64,000 nucleotides of DNA from Pseudomonas sp. ICMP 561. Lineage in GTDB: Bacteria; Pseudomonadota; Gammaproteobacteria; Pseudomonadales; Pseudomonadaceae. The stretch is taken from contig NZ_LKBT01000011.1 of NCBI RefSeq assembly GCF_002699985.1, positions 1 through 64,000 on the forward strand, in the 5' to 3' direction. Of this stretch, positions 1 to 9,094 are shown piece after piece. Each line of letters starts with the position of its first letter. The stretch's first letter is position 1. Below the pieces are notes generated by a model that was given only the letters and a program-made list of their open reading frames with translations, was not told the origin of the DNA and made no database searches. Made by a program: the position numbers and the translations under genes.

Positions 1-2
1 GG

Positions 3-734
3 TTGCTGCTGGAACAAGGCATTGCCATGGCGCAAGGGGCGGTGGCCCTAAGCCGAAATGTCCCACGCATACTCGAAGACGCAACCCAGCCCTTGCCAGA
101 TATGTTGCGCGAGCTGGTCGACGAACTGCTGGGCGAATGGAGTCAGCTGGGTGAACGCATCGACGTGCTGACGGGGCGTCTGGAAGCTGCCGCGCGCGAA
201 GACGAGACAGCAAAGCGTCTAATGACGGTACGCGGCATCGGCCCCGTCATCGCCACGGCCTTGCTGGCCAAACAGACTGAGCCTGAGCGCTTCGCCAATG
301 CACGAATGTTCGCAGCCTACTTCGGTACGGTTCCTGAGCAAAACAGCAGCGGACAAAAAACGGCCTTGCTGGCCAAACAGACTGAGCCTGAGCGCTTCGC
401 CAATGCACGAATGTTCGCAGCCTACTTCGGTACGGTTCCTGAGCAAAACAGCAGCGGACAAAAAGTTCGTCTGGGCAAAATTTGCAAACGCGGTGATGGC
501 TACATCCGCAGCCTTTCAATTCAGGGAGCGCACGCTGTGTTGAGGCAGGTGCGGCCTGACTCGGAACATCCGGATGATCGCCGTTTGAGACGCTGGTTAA
601 GCCAGCATGGTCAAAAGGGAGCCGCCGTCAGATTGGCCAACCGAAACCTGCGAATCGTCTGGGTGCTGCTGCAAAACGATCAGACCTATCGTCGCCAGCC
701 AGCGGGTTGCCAAGAGGCGACGATGAATCATTGA
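3..734 (+). CDS. IS110-family transposase, 5'-truncated by the window edge
   Basis: The reading frame is open at the window start, so the N-terminal DEDD RuvC-like domain lies outside. What remains is the C-terminal Transposase_20 domain (IS116/IS110/IS902), recognisable by MTVRGIGPVIATALL (helix-hairpin-helix-like) followed by FAAYFGTVPEQNSSGQK, KICKRGDGYIRSL and a basic tail. In the family this half carries the conserved serine used in recombination. Odd feature: a 105-bp segment (256-360) is repeated head to tail at 361-465 with one mismatch, adding 35 residues in frame exactly in the conserved core. The protein may be inactive. Family assignment is secure; activity is unknown. Confidence 0.85.
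   Translation: MLLEQGIAMAQGAVALSRNVPRILEDATQPLPDMLRELVDELLGEWSQLGERIDVLTGRLEAAAREDETAKRLMTVRGIGPVIATALLAKQTEPERFANARMFAAYFGTVPEQNSSGQKTALLAKQTEPERFANARMFAAYFGTVPEQNSSGQKVRLGKICKRGDGYIRSLSIQGAHAVLRQVRPDSEHPDDRRLRRWLSQHGQKGAAVRLANRNLRIVWVLLQNDQTYRRQPAGCQEATMNH
256..465 (+). repeat. In-frame 105-bp tandem duplication inside the transposase
   Basis: Two consecutive 105-bp copies (256-360 and 361-465) are identical except at the last base. Because 105 is a multiple of three the frame is kept and 35 residues, beginning TALLAKQTEPERF, are duplicated. Confidence 0.97.
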
Positions 735-985
735 TAAACAGAGTTCTGCCACCGGGGTGCTGGGTCACCTCAACCGCTGCTTAAGAACATTGACCCTTGG
801 TCAGACCGACGGTCCTACTGGCCCTTTTGAGGCCTTATCGTAATTGGCATACCGCGAGCTCACCCAATGTTGGCCAGAAGCTAACGATGCTTCCTCGAAT
901 AGGCCTTATACATAGATGCAACCGGGTAGCAGTGTTCAAAAAGCGGGTTGAAAGTAGGGGCGAGTCCATACATAGGACCGGCTTA
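735..985. other. Downstream flank of the insertion sequence
   Basis: No convincing gene is visible. The sequence just after the transposase stop is probably the 3' non-coding end of the element; the exact IS boundary cannot be placed without a second copy. In IS1111-type members of the IS110 family this side can encode the bridge RNA, so a non-coding RNA here is possible but is not shown by the sequence. Confidence 0.35.
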
Positions 986-1073
986 TAGGACCGGCTTTAG
1001 CCGGGAGAGCGGTATTTCTGCCGAAAGATATCCTGCGAATGTTCTGACGCCCTCCCGGCTAAAGCCGGTCCTA
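986..1073. repeat. REP pair (palindromic), family with core CCGGCTTTAGCCGGGAG
   Basis: Perfect 22-bp inverted arms at 986-1007 and 1052-1073 enclose a 44-bp spacer. The same family recurs at 30127-30245 (extended) and 56050-56139. It lies past the end of the haemoglobin gene and may protect mRNA 3' ends. Confidence 0.9.
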
Positions 1074-1105
1074 CGGGTTGTGTAGCCCTGGTCGAAGCGG
1101 GGCCA

Positions 1106-1525
1106 CTACTTCTCGATCACTTCCCCGCGCATCGGTGCCAGCCGGGCGATCAAACGATTCTGGTTTGGTACCGAAATACCTTCGGCATCCATGGCCTTGA
1201 TCAGGTTTTCAACCAGGGCATTGAAATCACTGCGCGTCAGCTTCTGGCCCTTATGGGCTTCAGCCATGGTGTCACCCGTGTACTTACACGGGCCACCCGC
1301 TTCGACACACAACTGCTCAACCAGCTTGTCGCGCAGACGCACGATATCGATTTTCTTGAAGTGCTCGCCGATACGCTCATCTTTTACCGACGTGATGAGC
1401 AAGCCCTCAACAATTCGCTGAATCCCGGCGCGCTTTCCAAGGCCTTGATAGAGGCTGTCGTCTTTAGGCGGTTGTTGGGCACAACCGACCAGCAAAATAA
1501 CCAAAAACAAACTCAGCAGACGCAT
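1106..1525 (-). CDS. Group I truncated haemoglobin-like lipoprotein
   Basis: 139 residues. The N-terminus MRLLSLFLVILLVGC is a type II signal peptide with lipobox LVGC, so the protein is predicted to be a lipid-anchored envelope protein. The rest matches the group I truncated-globin fold: a helix with EHFKKID, then GGPCKYTGDTMAEAHKGQKLT, where the His of EAHKG corresponds to the proximal haem ligand F8, and a closing ALVENLIKAMDAEGI helix. It is the last gene of a four-gene minus-strand operon, 2 bp after the DUF3034 gene. Truncated haemoglobins bind O2 or NO; an envelope location is unusual. Haem binding is inferred, not shown. Confidence 0.8.
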   Translation of the reverse strand: MRLLSLFLVILLVGCAQQPPKDDSLYQGLGKRAGIQRIVEGLLITSVKDERIGEHFKKIDIVRLRDKLVEQLCVEAGGPCKYTGDTMAEAHKGQKLTRSDFNALVENLIKAMDAEGISVPNQNRLIARLAPMRGEVIEK

Positions 1526-1527
1526 AT

Positions 1528-2391
1528 TCAGAAACTCCCCTGAATGGACAGATAAGCCCCGTTCTGGTTTTCCAGCGTCGCGATTTCTCCCAGCTTCGCG
1601 TAAGCAAGCACCACGGAGAGATGTTTGTTGGGGAAATAGCCCACGAACAGATCAGCCCAATCACTCTCACCGGCGAACGACAGGTTGTCCGGTTTCTCAC
1701 GATATTCCACACCAACAGCCCAGCGCGGGTTGAGCAACACGGCGACCGAACCTTCCTTGAGCACGCTACGCGAATCGCGACGATCACCGCCGAAACCCAG
1801 CAGACCAGTTTCATTGGCGCGGCTGTAACGTACGCCACCGTTGACCACCAGGTTGTAGCCGAACGCAGCCCCCATGAACAGGCGACTGGCAGTCAGGTAG
1901 CCTTCGACATCCGCATCGCGTTTGGCGCCGATGAGGCTGGGGATCAGGAAATCATTCTGGTGTTTGTATTCAATCCCGAGGGAGACCTGCGGCAGGGTGT
2001 CGTAGATCAGGTCGCCGAACAGGCGCACTTTCAGGCCGAAGATGTCCTGAGTCACGTTATCTTCAGGCAAGCTCAGATCCTTCTGCAACGTGCCCAGGTC
2101 AAAGCGCTGGTGAGCGTAGGACAGTTCGACGCGATTGCCGTAAGCGACCGACATGCCAGCTACATCCAGGGTGTAGTCCGGCAGGTCGACATGGGTTGCA
2201 AAAACGCTGGAACCCCACTCGCCCTGCTCGCCATAGCCGGTCAGCACGGCCCACGGAATAATCCCGCCGCCAGCGGCGCCCTCAATGCTCGACGCCCCAC
2301 CCGTGGCGATTAAACGACCATTGTCAGCAGCCACACATTGCGTAACAGCGCACAACGCGCACCCCAGAACGATCAAAAATTTGTGGGTCAT
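1528..2391 (-). CDS. DUF3034 family protein, probable outer-membrane beta-barrel
   Basis: 287 residues with a Sec signal peptide (MTHKFLIVLGCALCAVTQCVAA) and a mature part beginning NGRLIATGGASSIEGAAGGG, the typical start of DUF3034 proteins. Alternating hydrophobic strands and the terminal aromatic (ending SIQGSF) suggest an outer-membrane barrel. It sits 3 bp downstream of the GGDEF/EAL gene and just upstream of the haemoglobin lipoprotein, so co-transcription is very likely. The molecular function of the family is unknown to me. Confidence 0.8.
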   Translation of the reverse strand: MTHKFLIVLGCALCAVTQCVAADNGRLIATGGASSIEGAAGGGIIPWAVLTGYGEQGEWGSSVFATHVDLPDYTLDVAGMSVAYGNRVELSYAHQRFDLGTLQKDLSLPEDNVTQDIFGLKVRLFGDLIYDTLPQVSLGIEYKHQNDFLIPSLIGAKRDADVEGYLTASRLFMGAAFGYNLVVNGGVRYSRANETGLLGFGGDRRDSRSVLKEGSVAVLLNPRWAVGVEYREKPDNLSFAGESDWADLFVGYFPNKHLSVVLAYAKLGEIATLENQNGAYLSIQGSF

Positions 2392-2394
2392 AAC

Positions 2395-4746
2395 TCAATT
2401 AACCACCAGGCCGGGTGAAAACAGGGACTTGGCCATCCAGGCTTCGAAGGCGACGGCGGGCAACGGACGGCTGATTAGATAGCCCTGAGCCGTGTCGCAG
2501 TGCCAACGCTCCAGTAACTTGAGACTGTGTTCGTACTCGACGCCCTCCGCGACCACCTTTAGCCCCAGGTTGTGGCTCATCTCAATGGTAGAACGCACGA
2601 TCACCGCGTCCTCGCTGGTTTCATCCAGGTTGCGAATGAACGATTGGTCAATTTTCAACTCCTGCACCGGCATACGCTTGAGATGTGCCAGTGACGAATA
2701 GCCTGTACCGAAGTCATCCACCGACAGGCTGATGCCAAGATCGCGCAAGCGGTTAAGTACGATCAGTGCCTGCGCAGGCTCGCGCATGATGGCGCTTTCG
2801 GTGATTTCGAAAATGAGTTGTTCCGCTGGCACGCCGTATAACTTGAGCAGTTTCACGACTCGGTCCACGAGTTGGTCACCGTGCAGGTCATCGGCAGAGA
2901 TATTGACCGACACCTGCAAGTGCAGGCCTCGCCTGCTCCATTCTGCCAACTGGCGCATGCACTCTTCGATGACCCAGTTGGTCAGCAACTGAATGCTACC
3001 CGTGCGCTCGGCCAGCACGATGAACTCGGCAGGTGAGACATTACCGAACTGCGGATGTGTCCAGCGCAACAGGGCTTCAGCCTGATGCACCGTCCCTTGC
3101 CGAATATCCAGCTTGGGCTGGTAATGCAGCAGCAGCTCACCTTTTTTCGCGGCATGCCGAAGGTCACGAATCAGGCTGATCTGACGCTGGTGAGCAAGAT
3201 CGCGACCGTCCTGATAGACCTGCAAACGGCCTGGCAGATTCACGGCATCCTGACGTGCGATCGCGGCGCGTTTAAGCAGTTCTTCAGAAGAATCGCCCTG
3301 CTCGGGATAGCTGGCAATGCCGATACTGCATTCCAGCGTCACGTCATTGCTGTCCACCTGTTGAGGTTGACCCAACATGCGTTGCAGTTGATCGGCCCGC
3401 CCCACCGCACCGTCACTACCAGTGTGGTCGAGCAACACCAGAAACTCATTGGCCGTCAGCCGCGCAAGCGTGTCACCAGGCTGCAAGATATCCTGCAAGC
3501 GCTTGCCGATCTGTTGCATCAATTGGTCGACACCTGCTGAGCCACACGAATCGCTGATCGCCAGATAGTTATCGATACTCAAATACAACAAGGTCATGGA
3601 GCGCTGAGCCGTGATGGAACTGCTCAGGCGCTCCATGGCAAGTGCGCGATTGGGTAAGCCGGTCAGCGGATCATGCAGTGCGTTGTGTGCCAGTTGATCT
3701 TCGCGAACGGCAATGCCTTGCTGCATCGTATTGATGGCAGAGGCCAACTGACCCAACTCATCGCTGCGGGCCAGTGTGACGGGTGTTTTGTAATCGCCCT
3801 CGCCAATACGTCTGGCAGCCTCGGCCAACACCTGAACCGGTTGTGAAACACTGCGCGCCAGGCCCAGCGTGCCGATCAACGAAGCCAGCAGCGCGACGAT
3901 CGAAATCCAGAAGATTTTTTCGTCCAGAGGCGCGAACGCCAACATGGCTTTATCCATCGGGCTTTGCAGCAGCGCGAACACTTGCTCCTGACTCCCGTCG
4001 ATACTGTCCAGCACCATCGTCTGACTGAGGAAACTCAGGCCACCATGCTCGGTGGTGTGCATATGATCTTCAGCAGGATTGAGCATCAGCGCTATCAGGC
4101 TATCATCCAGCTCTGCCGGTTGCGTGCTGATCAAGCGTCCGGGCTTACCGTTCTCGACAGTAAGGAACGAAACTTCCAGGCCGCTGAGCGAGCGCAGAGA
4201 CTGGGCAAGCTCGGCGTCCATGCTGAAACCCATGACCACTCGGCCGATCGGCAGTGGTGCAAGGACGGTGCTTTCGACCAGCAGATGCGGCACGCCGCCA
4301 CCCGGGACTATCACCGTCGACTGACCCTTACGACGCGCATCGCGCAAGGTCTGGTCAAACGGGAATTTGCTGCCCTCAACAATGCCCGGCATGGTGCTGG
4401 CTATGACGGTGCCGTCCATGCCCAGCAGAAACATGTCGTTGGCATTGATCCGACTGCCGTGGTTGAGCAACACGGAGCGAATAGTCAATGCATCAGAACT
4501 GGCGACCGCATCACGAAAGCCGAAGTCGGCCGAAACCAGTTGCACGCCGTCACGCAGCCGCTTGCCACGCATGTCCATGACGTCGGCGAACACACGAGCA
4601 CCCACCTCCAGCTGGGTCTGCGCCTGGGATCTGACCGCGTCCCCGGTTGCAGCCTTGACGGCGAGAAACACTGCGACCACCACAACCAGCAGTAACGCAA
4701 TAAGCACGCAGGCTATTCGGGCCTGAAAGCTGGTGCGCAGGTTCAT
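2395..4746 (-). CDS. Membrane GGDEF/EAL protein, probable c-di-GMP phosphodiesterase
   Basis: 783 residues: TM helix at about 10-30, a periplasmic Cache-like sensor to about 280, second TM, HAMP (SQPVQVLAEAARRIGEGDY), GGDEF and EAL domains. The GGDEF signature is degenerate (TANEF instead of GGDEF), so cyclase activity is unlikely. The EAL domain looks intact: EALLRW at 557, DDFGTGYSSL at 677, KIDQSFI and VVAEGVE. The likely role is c-di-GMP hydrolysis controlled by a periplasmic signal, with the GGDEF domain possibly a GTP sensor. Its start overlaps the end of the cupredoxin-like gene by 4 bp, indicating coupled translation. Confidence 0.88.
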   Translation of the reverse strand: MNLRTSFQARIACVLIALLLVVVVAVFLAVKAATGDAVRSQAQTQLEVGARVFADVMDMRGKRLRDGVQLVSADFGFRDAVASSDALTIRSVLLNHGSRINANDMFLLGMDGTVIASTMPGIVEGSKFPFDQTLRDARRKGQSTVIVPGGGVPHLLVESTVLAPLPIGRVVMGFSMDAELAQSLRSLSGLEVSFLTVENGKPGRLISTQPAELDDSLIALMLNPAEDHMHTTEHGGLSFLSQTMVLDSIDGSQEQVFALLQSPMDKAMLAFAPLDEKIFWISIVALLASLIGTLGLARSVSQPVQVLAEAARRIGEGDYKTPVTLARSDELGQLASAINTMQQGIAVREDQLAHNALHDPLTGLPNRALAMERLSSSITAQRSMTLLYLSIDNYLAISDSCGSAGVDQLMQQIGKRLQDILQPGDTLARLTANEFLVLLDHTGSDGAVGRADQLQRMLGQPQQVDSNDVTLECSIGIASYPEQGDSSEELLKRAAIARQDAVNLPGRLQVYQDGRDLAHQRQISLIRDLRHAAKKGELLLHYQPKLDIRQGTVHQAEALLRWTHPQFGNVSPAEFIVLAERTGSIQLLTNWVIEECMRQLAEWSRRGLHLQVSVNISADDLHGDQLVDRVVKLLKLYGVPAEQLIFEITESAIMREPAQALIVLNRLRDLGISLSVDDFGTGYSSLAHLKRMPVQELKIDQSFIRNLDETSEDAVIVRSTIEMSHNLGLKVVAEGVEYEHSLKLLERWHCDTAQGYLISRPLPAVAFEAWMAKSLFSPGLVVN

Positions 4747-5414
4747 TGGTGGGCAGCTTTATGAAAAGCATCGCCGAACGTGTCAGCGGCAGGTGCCGAG
4801 GATTTCTCGTCTTCTCCTGGCTCCACTTTCAGCCTGAAGTCCTTGCTCAGTCCCGCGGCAGGCACCTCAAAGTCGCCGCCACTGGTCGGCTGCATATCAA
4901 TGGTCTTGGGGTGCCACAAGGTCGCCGAATAATGCCCGGCCGACATATCCTCGAATTTCACTACACCATTGGCATCACTGACCGCGAACCAGGGCTCATC
5001 GGTGACATAGATGTAGCCCACCATCCAGTCATGAATGTTGCAGCCCAGCACAACTACGCCCGGCTTGTCGAACAGCAGCGGATCGGAAGGCGTGCCGCTG
5101 TAAAGGCGCAGTTCAAAGCGCTTGGCCGGAGAAAATGAATAAACCTGATGGCGAATGTTGTCGCTGTTGGGGAATTTGACTTCAGTGTTGCTGTGCACGG
5201 CCAATACCCGCGGCGCAAACTCCTGATCACGCTGGTCCATGTTCGCCTTGAGTACGACGGCAGTTTTGCCCGGCGGCCCTTGCAGGGTCAGGACAGCGTT
5301 TGGCAGGGGCTTGCCCTCTTGATCGACGACGCGAGCAGTCAGCGTGGCCGCCGGAGCAGCCACTGCGAACGCCCAACAGCCGACCAAAACGAACAGCGAA
5401 GCAAATTTATTCAT
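4743..5414 (-). CDS. Periplasmic cupredoxin-like ('methylamine utilization'-type) protein
   Basis: The chosen ATG at 5414 gives 223 residues starting MNKFASLFVLVGCWAFAVAA, a clear signal peptide; a longer frame upstream adds 17 residues in front of it and is unlikely. The mature part contains a carboxypeptidase-regulatory-like strand region, then IRHQVYSF and VVLGCNIHDWMVGYIYV, resembling the His/Cys/His/Met copper ligands of plastocyanin-like proteins. Proteins of this type are often annotated as methylamine utilization proteins without evidence. First gene of the operon with the EAL protein, DUF3034 and haemoglobin lipoprotein. Copper binding is inferred from the ligand pattern. Confidence 0.75.
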   Translation of the reverse strand: MNKFASLFVLVGCWAFAVAAPAATLTARVVDQEGKPLPNAVLTLQGPPGKTAVVLKANMDQRDQEFAPRVLAVHSNTEVKFPNSDNIRHQVYSFSPAKRFELRLYSGTPSDPLLFDKPGVVVLGCNIHDWMVGYIYVTDEPWFAVSDANGVVKFEDMSAGHYSATLWHPKTIDMQPTSGGDFEVPAAGLSKDFRLKVEPGEDEKSSAPAADTFGDAFHKAAHQ

Positions 5415-5680
5415 AAGCTCAATCCACATCGGCAAAGCCGGATAAAACCACGCCAGCCTTGGCAACGAAGGGTCTTGTTCGCAGCGTAGCTGCGGTCAGA
5501 CAGAAGATCACGCGCCGAGAAGAGGCATTTAGCCATCACCGCTCAGTAATCGACGAAAGGTTGTTACTGTGCCCTGAATGGCTTGTTTTTCCTTCCTCTC
5601 AATAGGCTATCGACAGAAGCCATTGAAACCTGAGCGCGACTGCCCCATCTAAGCACCATGTTCAATTGTGCAGGTGCCCC

Positions 5681-8101
5681 ATGAGCGACCAGCAAGCAGA
5701 CTCACAAGATTTGTCAGACGACGTAGAAGCCGAGCCCGAAGTGACACTGAGCTCCACCAGCACCTCGCTCGCATTGCCAGGGCAGAACCTGCCGGACAAG
5801 GTCTATATCATCCCGATTCACAACCGCCCCTTCTTCCCGGCTCAAGTATTGCCGGTGATAGTCAACGAAGAGCCCTGGGCTGAGACCCTGGAGCTGGTCA
5901 GCAAGTCTGATCACCACTCGCTGGCGCTTTTCTTCATGGACACACCGCCGGAAGATCCACGGCACTTCAATACCGGGGCTTTGCCGGAGTACGGCACGCT
6001 GGTCAAGGTGCATCACGCCAGCCGTGAAAACGGCAAACTGCAATTTGTCGCCCAGGGCCTGAGCCGGGTTCGGATCAAGACCTGGTTAAAGCATCATCGT
6101 CCGCCGTATCTGGTGGAGGTCGAATATCCGCATCAGCCCAATGAGCCAACCGACGAGGTCAAGGCCTATGGCATGGCCTTGATCAACGCCATCAAGGAGC
6201 TGCTGCCGCTCAATCCGCTTTACAGCGAAGAGCTGAAAAACTACCTCAACCGCTTCAGCCCCAACGATCCGTCGCCGCTGACTGACTTCGCCGCTGCGCT
6301 GACTTCAGCGACCGGTGTCGAGTTGCAGCAGGTCCTCGACTGCGTTCCGATGCTCAAACGCATGGAAAAAGTCTTGCCCATGCTGCGCAAGGAAGTCGAA
6401 GTCGCACGTCTGCAAAAGGAAATCTCCGCGGAGGTGAACCGCAAGATCGGTGAACACCAGCGCGAGTTCTTCCTCAAGGAGCAGCTCAAGGTCATCCAGC
6501 AGGAGCTGGGCCTGAGCAAAGACGACCGTAGTGCGGACATCGAGCAGTTCGAGGCCCGTCTGGAAGGCAAAACCTTGCCCGCGCAGGCCCGCAAACGCAT
6601 CGATGAAGAAATCAACAAACTCAAAGTGCTGGAAACCGGCTCTCCGGAATATGCGGTCACCCGTAACTATCTGGACTGGGCCAGCTCGGTGCCGTGGGGT
6701 GTCTTCGGTAAAGACAAACTGGACCTCAAGCACGCCCGCAAAGTGCTGGACCAACACCACGCGGGTCTGGACGACATCAAGACCCGGATCCTCGAATTCC
6801 TTGCGGTCGGTGCCTACAAAGGCGAGATCAGTGGTTCGATCGTGTTGCTGGTGGGCCCGCCGGGCGTCGGCAAGACCAGTGTCGGACGTTCGATTGCTGA
6901 ATCGCTAGGCCGACCTTTCTATCGCTTCAGTGTCGGCGGCATGCGCGACGAGGCCGAGATCAAGGGCCATCGCCGCACCTACATTGGCGCTCAACCCGGC
7001 AAGCTGGTGCAGGCGCTCAAGGATATGGAGGTGATGAACCCGGTCATCATGCTCGATGAAATCGACAAGATGGGCCAGAGCTTCCAGGGCGACCCGGCGT
7101 CAGCGTTGCTGGAAACCCTCGATCCCGAACAGAACGTTGAATTCCTCGATCACTACCTGGATCTGCGTCTGGACCTGTCGAAAGTGCTGTTCGTCTGCAC
7201 TGCCAACACCCTGGACTCGATCCCCGGCCCTCTGCTGGACCGGATGGAAGTGATTCGCCTGTCGGGTTACATCACCGAAGAAAAGATGGCGATTGCCAAG
7301 CGTCACCTGTGGCCCAAGCAACTGGAAAAGGCTGGGGTGTCCAAGGGCAGCCTGAGCATCAGCGACACGGCTCTGCGTTCGATCATTGAAGGTTATGCGC
7401 GGGAAGCGGGTGTGCGGCAGTTGGAAAAACAACTGAGCAAAGTCGTGCGCAAGGCAGTGGTGAAATTGATCGACGCGCCCAAGTCGACGATCAAGGTTGG
7501 CCCAAAAGATCTGGAAGCCTCGCTGGGCATGCCGGTCTTTCGTAACGAGCAAGTACTGGCGGGTACCGGCGTTATCACCGGTCTGGCCTGGACCAGCATG
7601 GGCGGCGCGACCCTGCCGATCGAAGCAACGCGGATTCACACCCTCAATCGTGGTTTCAAACTCACGGGGCAATTGGGTGAGGTGATGAAAGAGTCGGCAG
7701 AAATCGCTTACAGCTACGTCAGTTCGAACCTCAAGCAATTTGGCGGCGATCCGACTTTCTTTGACGAAGCGTTCGTGCATCTGCACGTTCCCGAAGGTGC
7801 GACGCCAAAAGACGGCCCGAGCGCCGGGGTGACCATGGCCAGTGCCTTGCTGTCTCTGGCTCGCAACCAGGCGCCGAAGAAAGGCGTGGCAATGACGGGC
7901 GAACTGACGCTGACCGGGCATGTACTACCGATTGGCGGCGTGCGAGAGAAAGTCATCGCGGCCCGCCGACAGAAGATCAACGAACTGATCCTGCCCGAGC
8001 CTAACCGCGGCAACTTCGAGGAGCTGCCGGACTATCTGAAGGAAGGGATTACCGTGCACTTCGCCAAGCGCTTTGCGGATGTGGCAAAGGTGTTGTTCTG
8101 A
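5681..8101 (+). CDS. ATP-dependent Lon-type serine protease
   Basis: 806 residues from ATG 5681 (MSDQQADSQD). Lon N-terminal substrate-binding domain (VYIIPIHNRPFFPAQVLPV), AAA+ module with Walker A GPPGVGKTS at 392 and Walker B VIMLDEID, and protease domain with catalytic Ser714 (PKDGPSAGV) and Lys757 (GVREK). It resembles the second Lon of Pseudomonas (AsrA type of P. aeruginosa) rather than the canonical lon that sits next to clpX and hupB, since those neighbours are absent. Role: degradation of damaged or regulatory cytoplasmic proteins. No obvious ribosome-binding site precedes the ATG. A large REP array follows the stop. Confidence 0.95.
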   Translation: MSDQQADSQDLSDDVEAEPEVTLSSTSTSLALPGQNLPDKVYIIPIHNRPFFPAQVLPVIVNEEPWAETLELVSKSDHHSLALFFMDTPPEDPRHFNTGALPEYGTLVKVHHASRENGKLQFVAQGLSRVRIKTWLKHHRPPYLVEVEYPHQPNEPTDEVKAYGMALINAIKELLPLNPLYSEELKNYLNRFSPNDPSPLTDFAAALTSATGVELQQVLDCVPMLKRMEKVLPMLRKEVEVARLQKEISAEVNRKIGEHQREFFLKEQLKVIQQELGLSKDDRSADIEQFEARLEGKTLPAQARKRIDEEINKLKVLETGSPEYAVTRNYLDWASSVPWGVFGKDKLDLKHARKVLDQHHAGLDDIKTRILEFLAVGAYKGEISGSIVLLVGPPGVGKTSVGRSIAESLGRPFYRFSVGGMRDEAEIKGHRRTYIGAQPGKLVQALKDMEVMNPVIMLDEIDKMGQSFQGDPASALLETLDPEQNVEFLDHYLDLRLDLSKVLFVCTANTLDSIPGPLLDRMEVIRLSGYITEEKMAIAKRHLWPKQLEKAGVSKGSLSISDTALRSIIEGYAREAGVRQLEKQLSKVVRKAVVKLIDAPKSTIKVGPKDLEASLGMPVFRNEQVLAGTGVITGLAWTSMGGATLPIEATRIHTLNRGFKLTGQLGEVMKESAEIAYSYVSSNLKQFGGDPTFFDEAFVHLHVPEGATPKDGPSAGVTMASALLSLARNQAPKKGVAMTGELTLTGHVLPIGGVREKVIAARRQKINELILPEPNRGNFEELPDYLKEGITVHFAKRFADVAKVLF

Positions 8102-8118
8102 CCCTGACACCGCGCTAC

Positions 8119-9030
8119 CCGGTAGGACCCAACTTGTTCGCGAGGCGTCAAACCTGTCCCACCGCGTCAAACCTCTCGGCAACAAGTTACCTCCTACCGG
8201 ACACGTCAATACCCGGTAGAAGCGAACTTGTTCGCGAGGCGTCAGACCTGAAACAGCGCGTCAAACCTCTCGGCAACAAGTTACCTCCTACCGGACACGT
8301 CACTACCCGGTAGGAGCGAACTTGTTCGCGAGGCGTCAGACCTGTCCCACCGCGTCAAACCTCTCGGCAACGAGTTACCTCCTACCGGACACGTCACTAA
8401 CCGGTAGGAGCGAACTTGTTCGCGAGGCGTCAAACCTGTCACACCGCGTCAAACCTCTCGGCAACAAGTTACCTTCTACCGGACACGTCACTACCCGGTA
8501 GGAGCGAACTTGTTCGCGAGGCGTCAGACCTGTCCCACCGCGTCAAACCCTCTCGGCAACAAGTTACCTCCTACCGGACACGTCACTAACCGGTAGGAGC
8601 GAACTTGTTCGCGAGGCGTCAGACCTGTCCCACCGCGTCAACTCTCGGCAACAAGTTACCTCCTACCGGACACGTCACTACCCGGTAGGAGCGAACTTGT
8701 TCGCGAGGCGTCAGACCTGAACCACCGCGTCAACTCTCGGCAACAAGTTACCTCCTACCGGACACGTCACTAACCGGTAGGAGCGAACTTGTTCGCGAGG
8801 CGTCAGAACTGAACCACCGCGTCAAACCTCTCGGCAACAAGTTACCTCCTACCGGACACGTCACTAACCGGTAGGAGCGAACTTGTTCGCGAGGCGTCAG
8901 ACCTGAACCACCGCGTCAACTCTCGGCAACAAGTTACCTCCTACCGGACACGTCACTACCCGGTAGGAGCGAACTTGTTCGCGAGGCGTCAGACCTGTCC
9001 CACCGCGTCAAACCCTCTCGCCAACAAGCT
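8119..9030. repeat. Tandem REP array, ten copies
   Basis: The motif GTAGGAGCGAACTTGTTCGC (with minor variants in the first two copies) begins at 8122, 8216, 8310, 8404, 8498, 8593, 8685, 8777, 8871 and 8963, a period of 92-95 bp. Each unit pairs this palindrome with an opposite-facing half (CGGCAACAAGTTACCTCCTA). The last unit decays shortly before the inhibitor lipoprotein gene. Only this repeat occupies the region between lon and the next gene. Confidence 0.95.
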
Positions 9031-9094
9031 AACTCTCTCCCACACCCATAATTCATCGGTTATGCTCCGGTCTCGTTTGAAGACCGGAGCCACC

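Noticed and set aside
1621..2313. Long open frame opposite the DUF3034 gene
   Set aside because: It is the antisense shadow of a gene with clear family signatures and has no domain or ribosome-binding site of its own.
8119..9030. CRISPR array in the lon downstream region
   Set aside because: Units are palindromic REPs at a 92-95 bp period and the spacers are themselves repeated, unlike unique CRISPR spacers; no cas genes.
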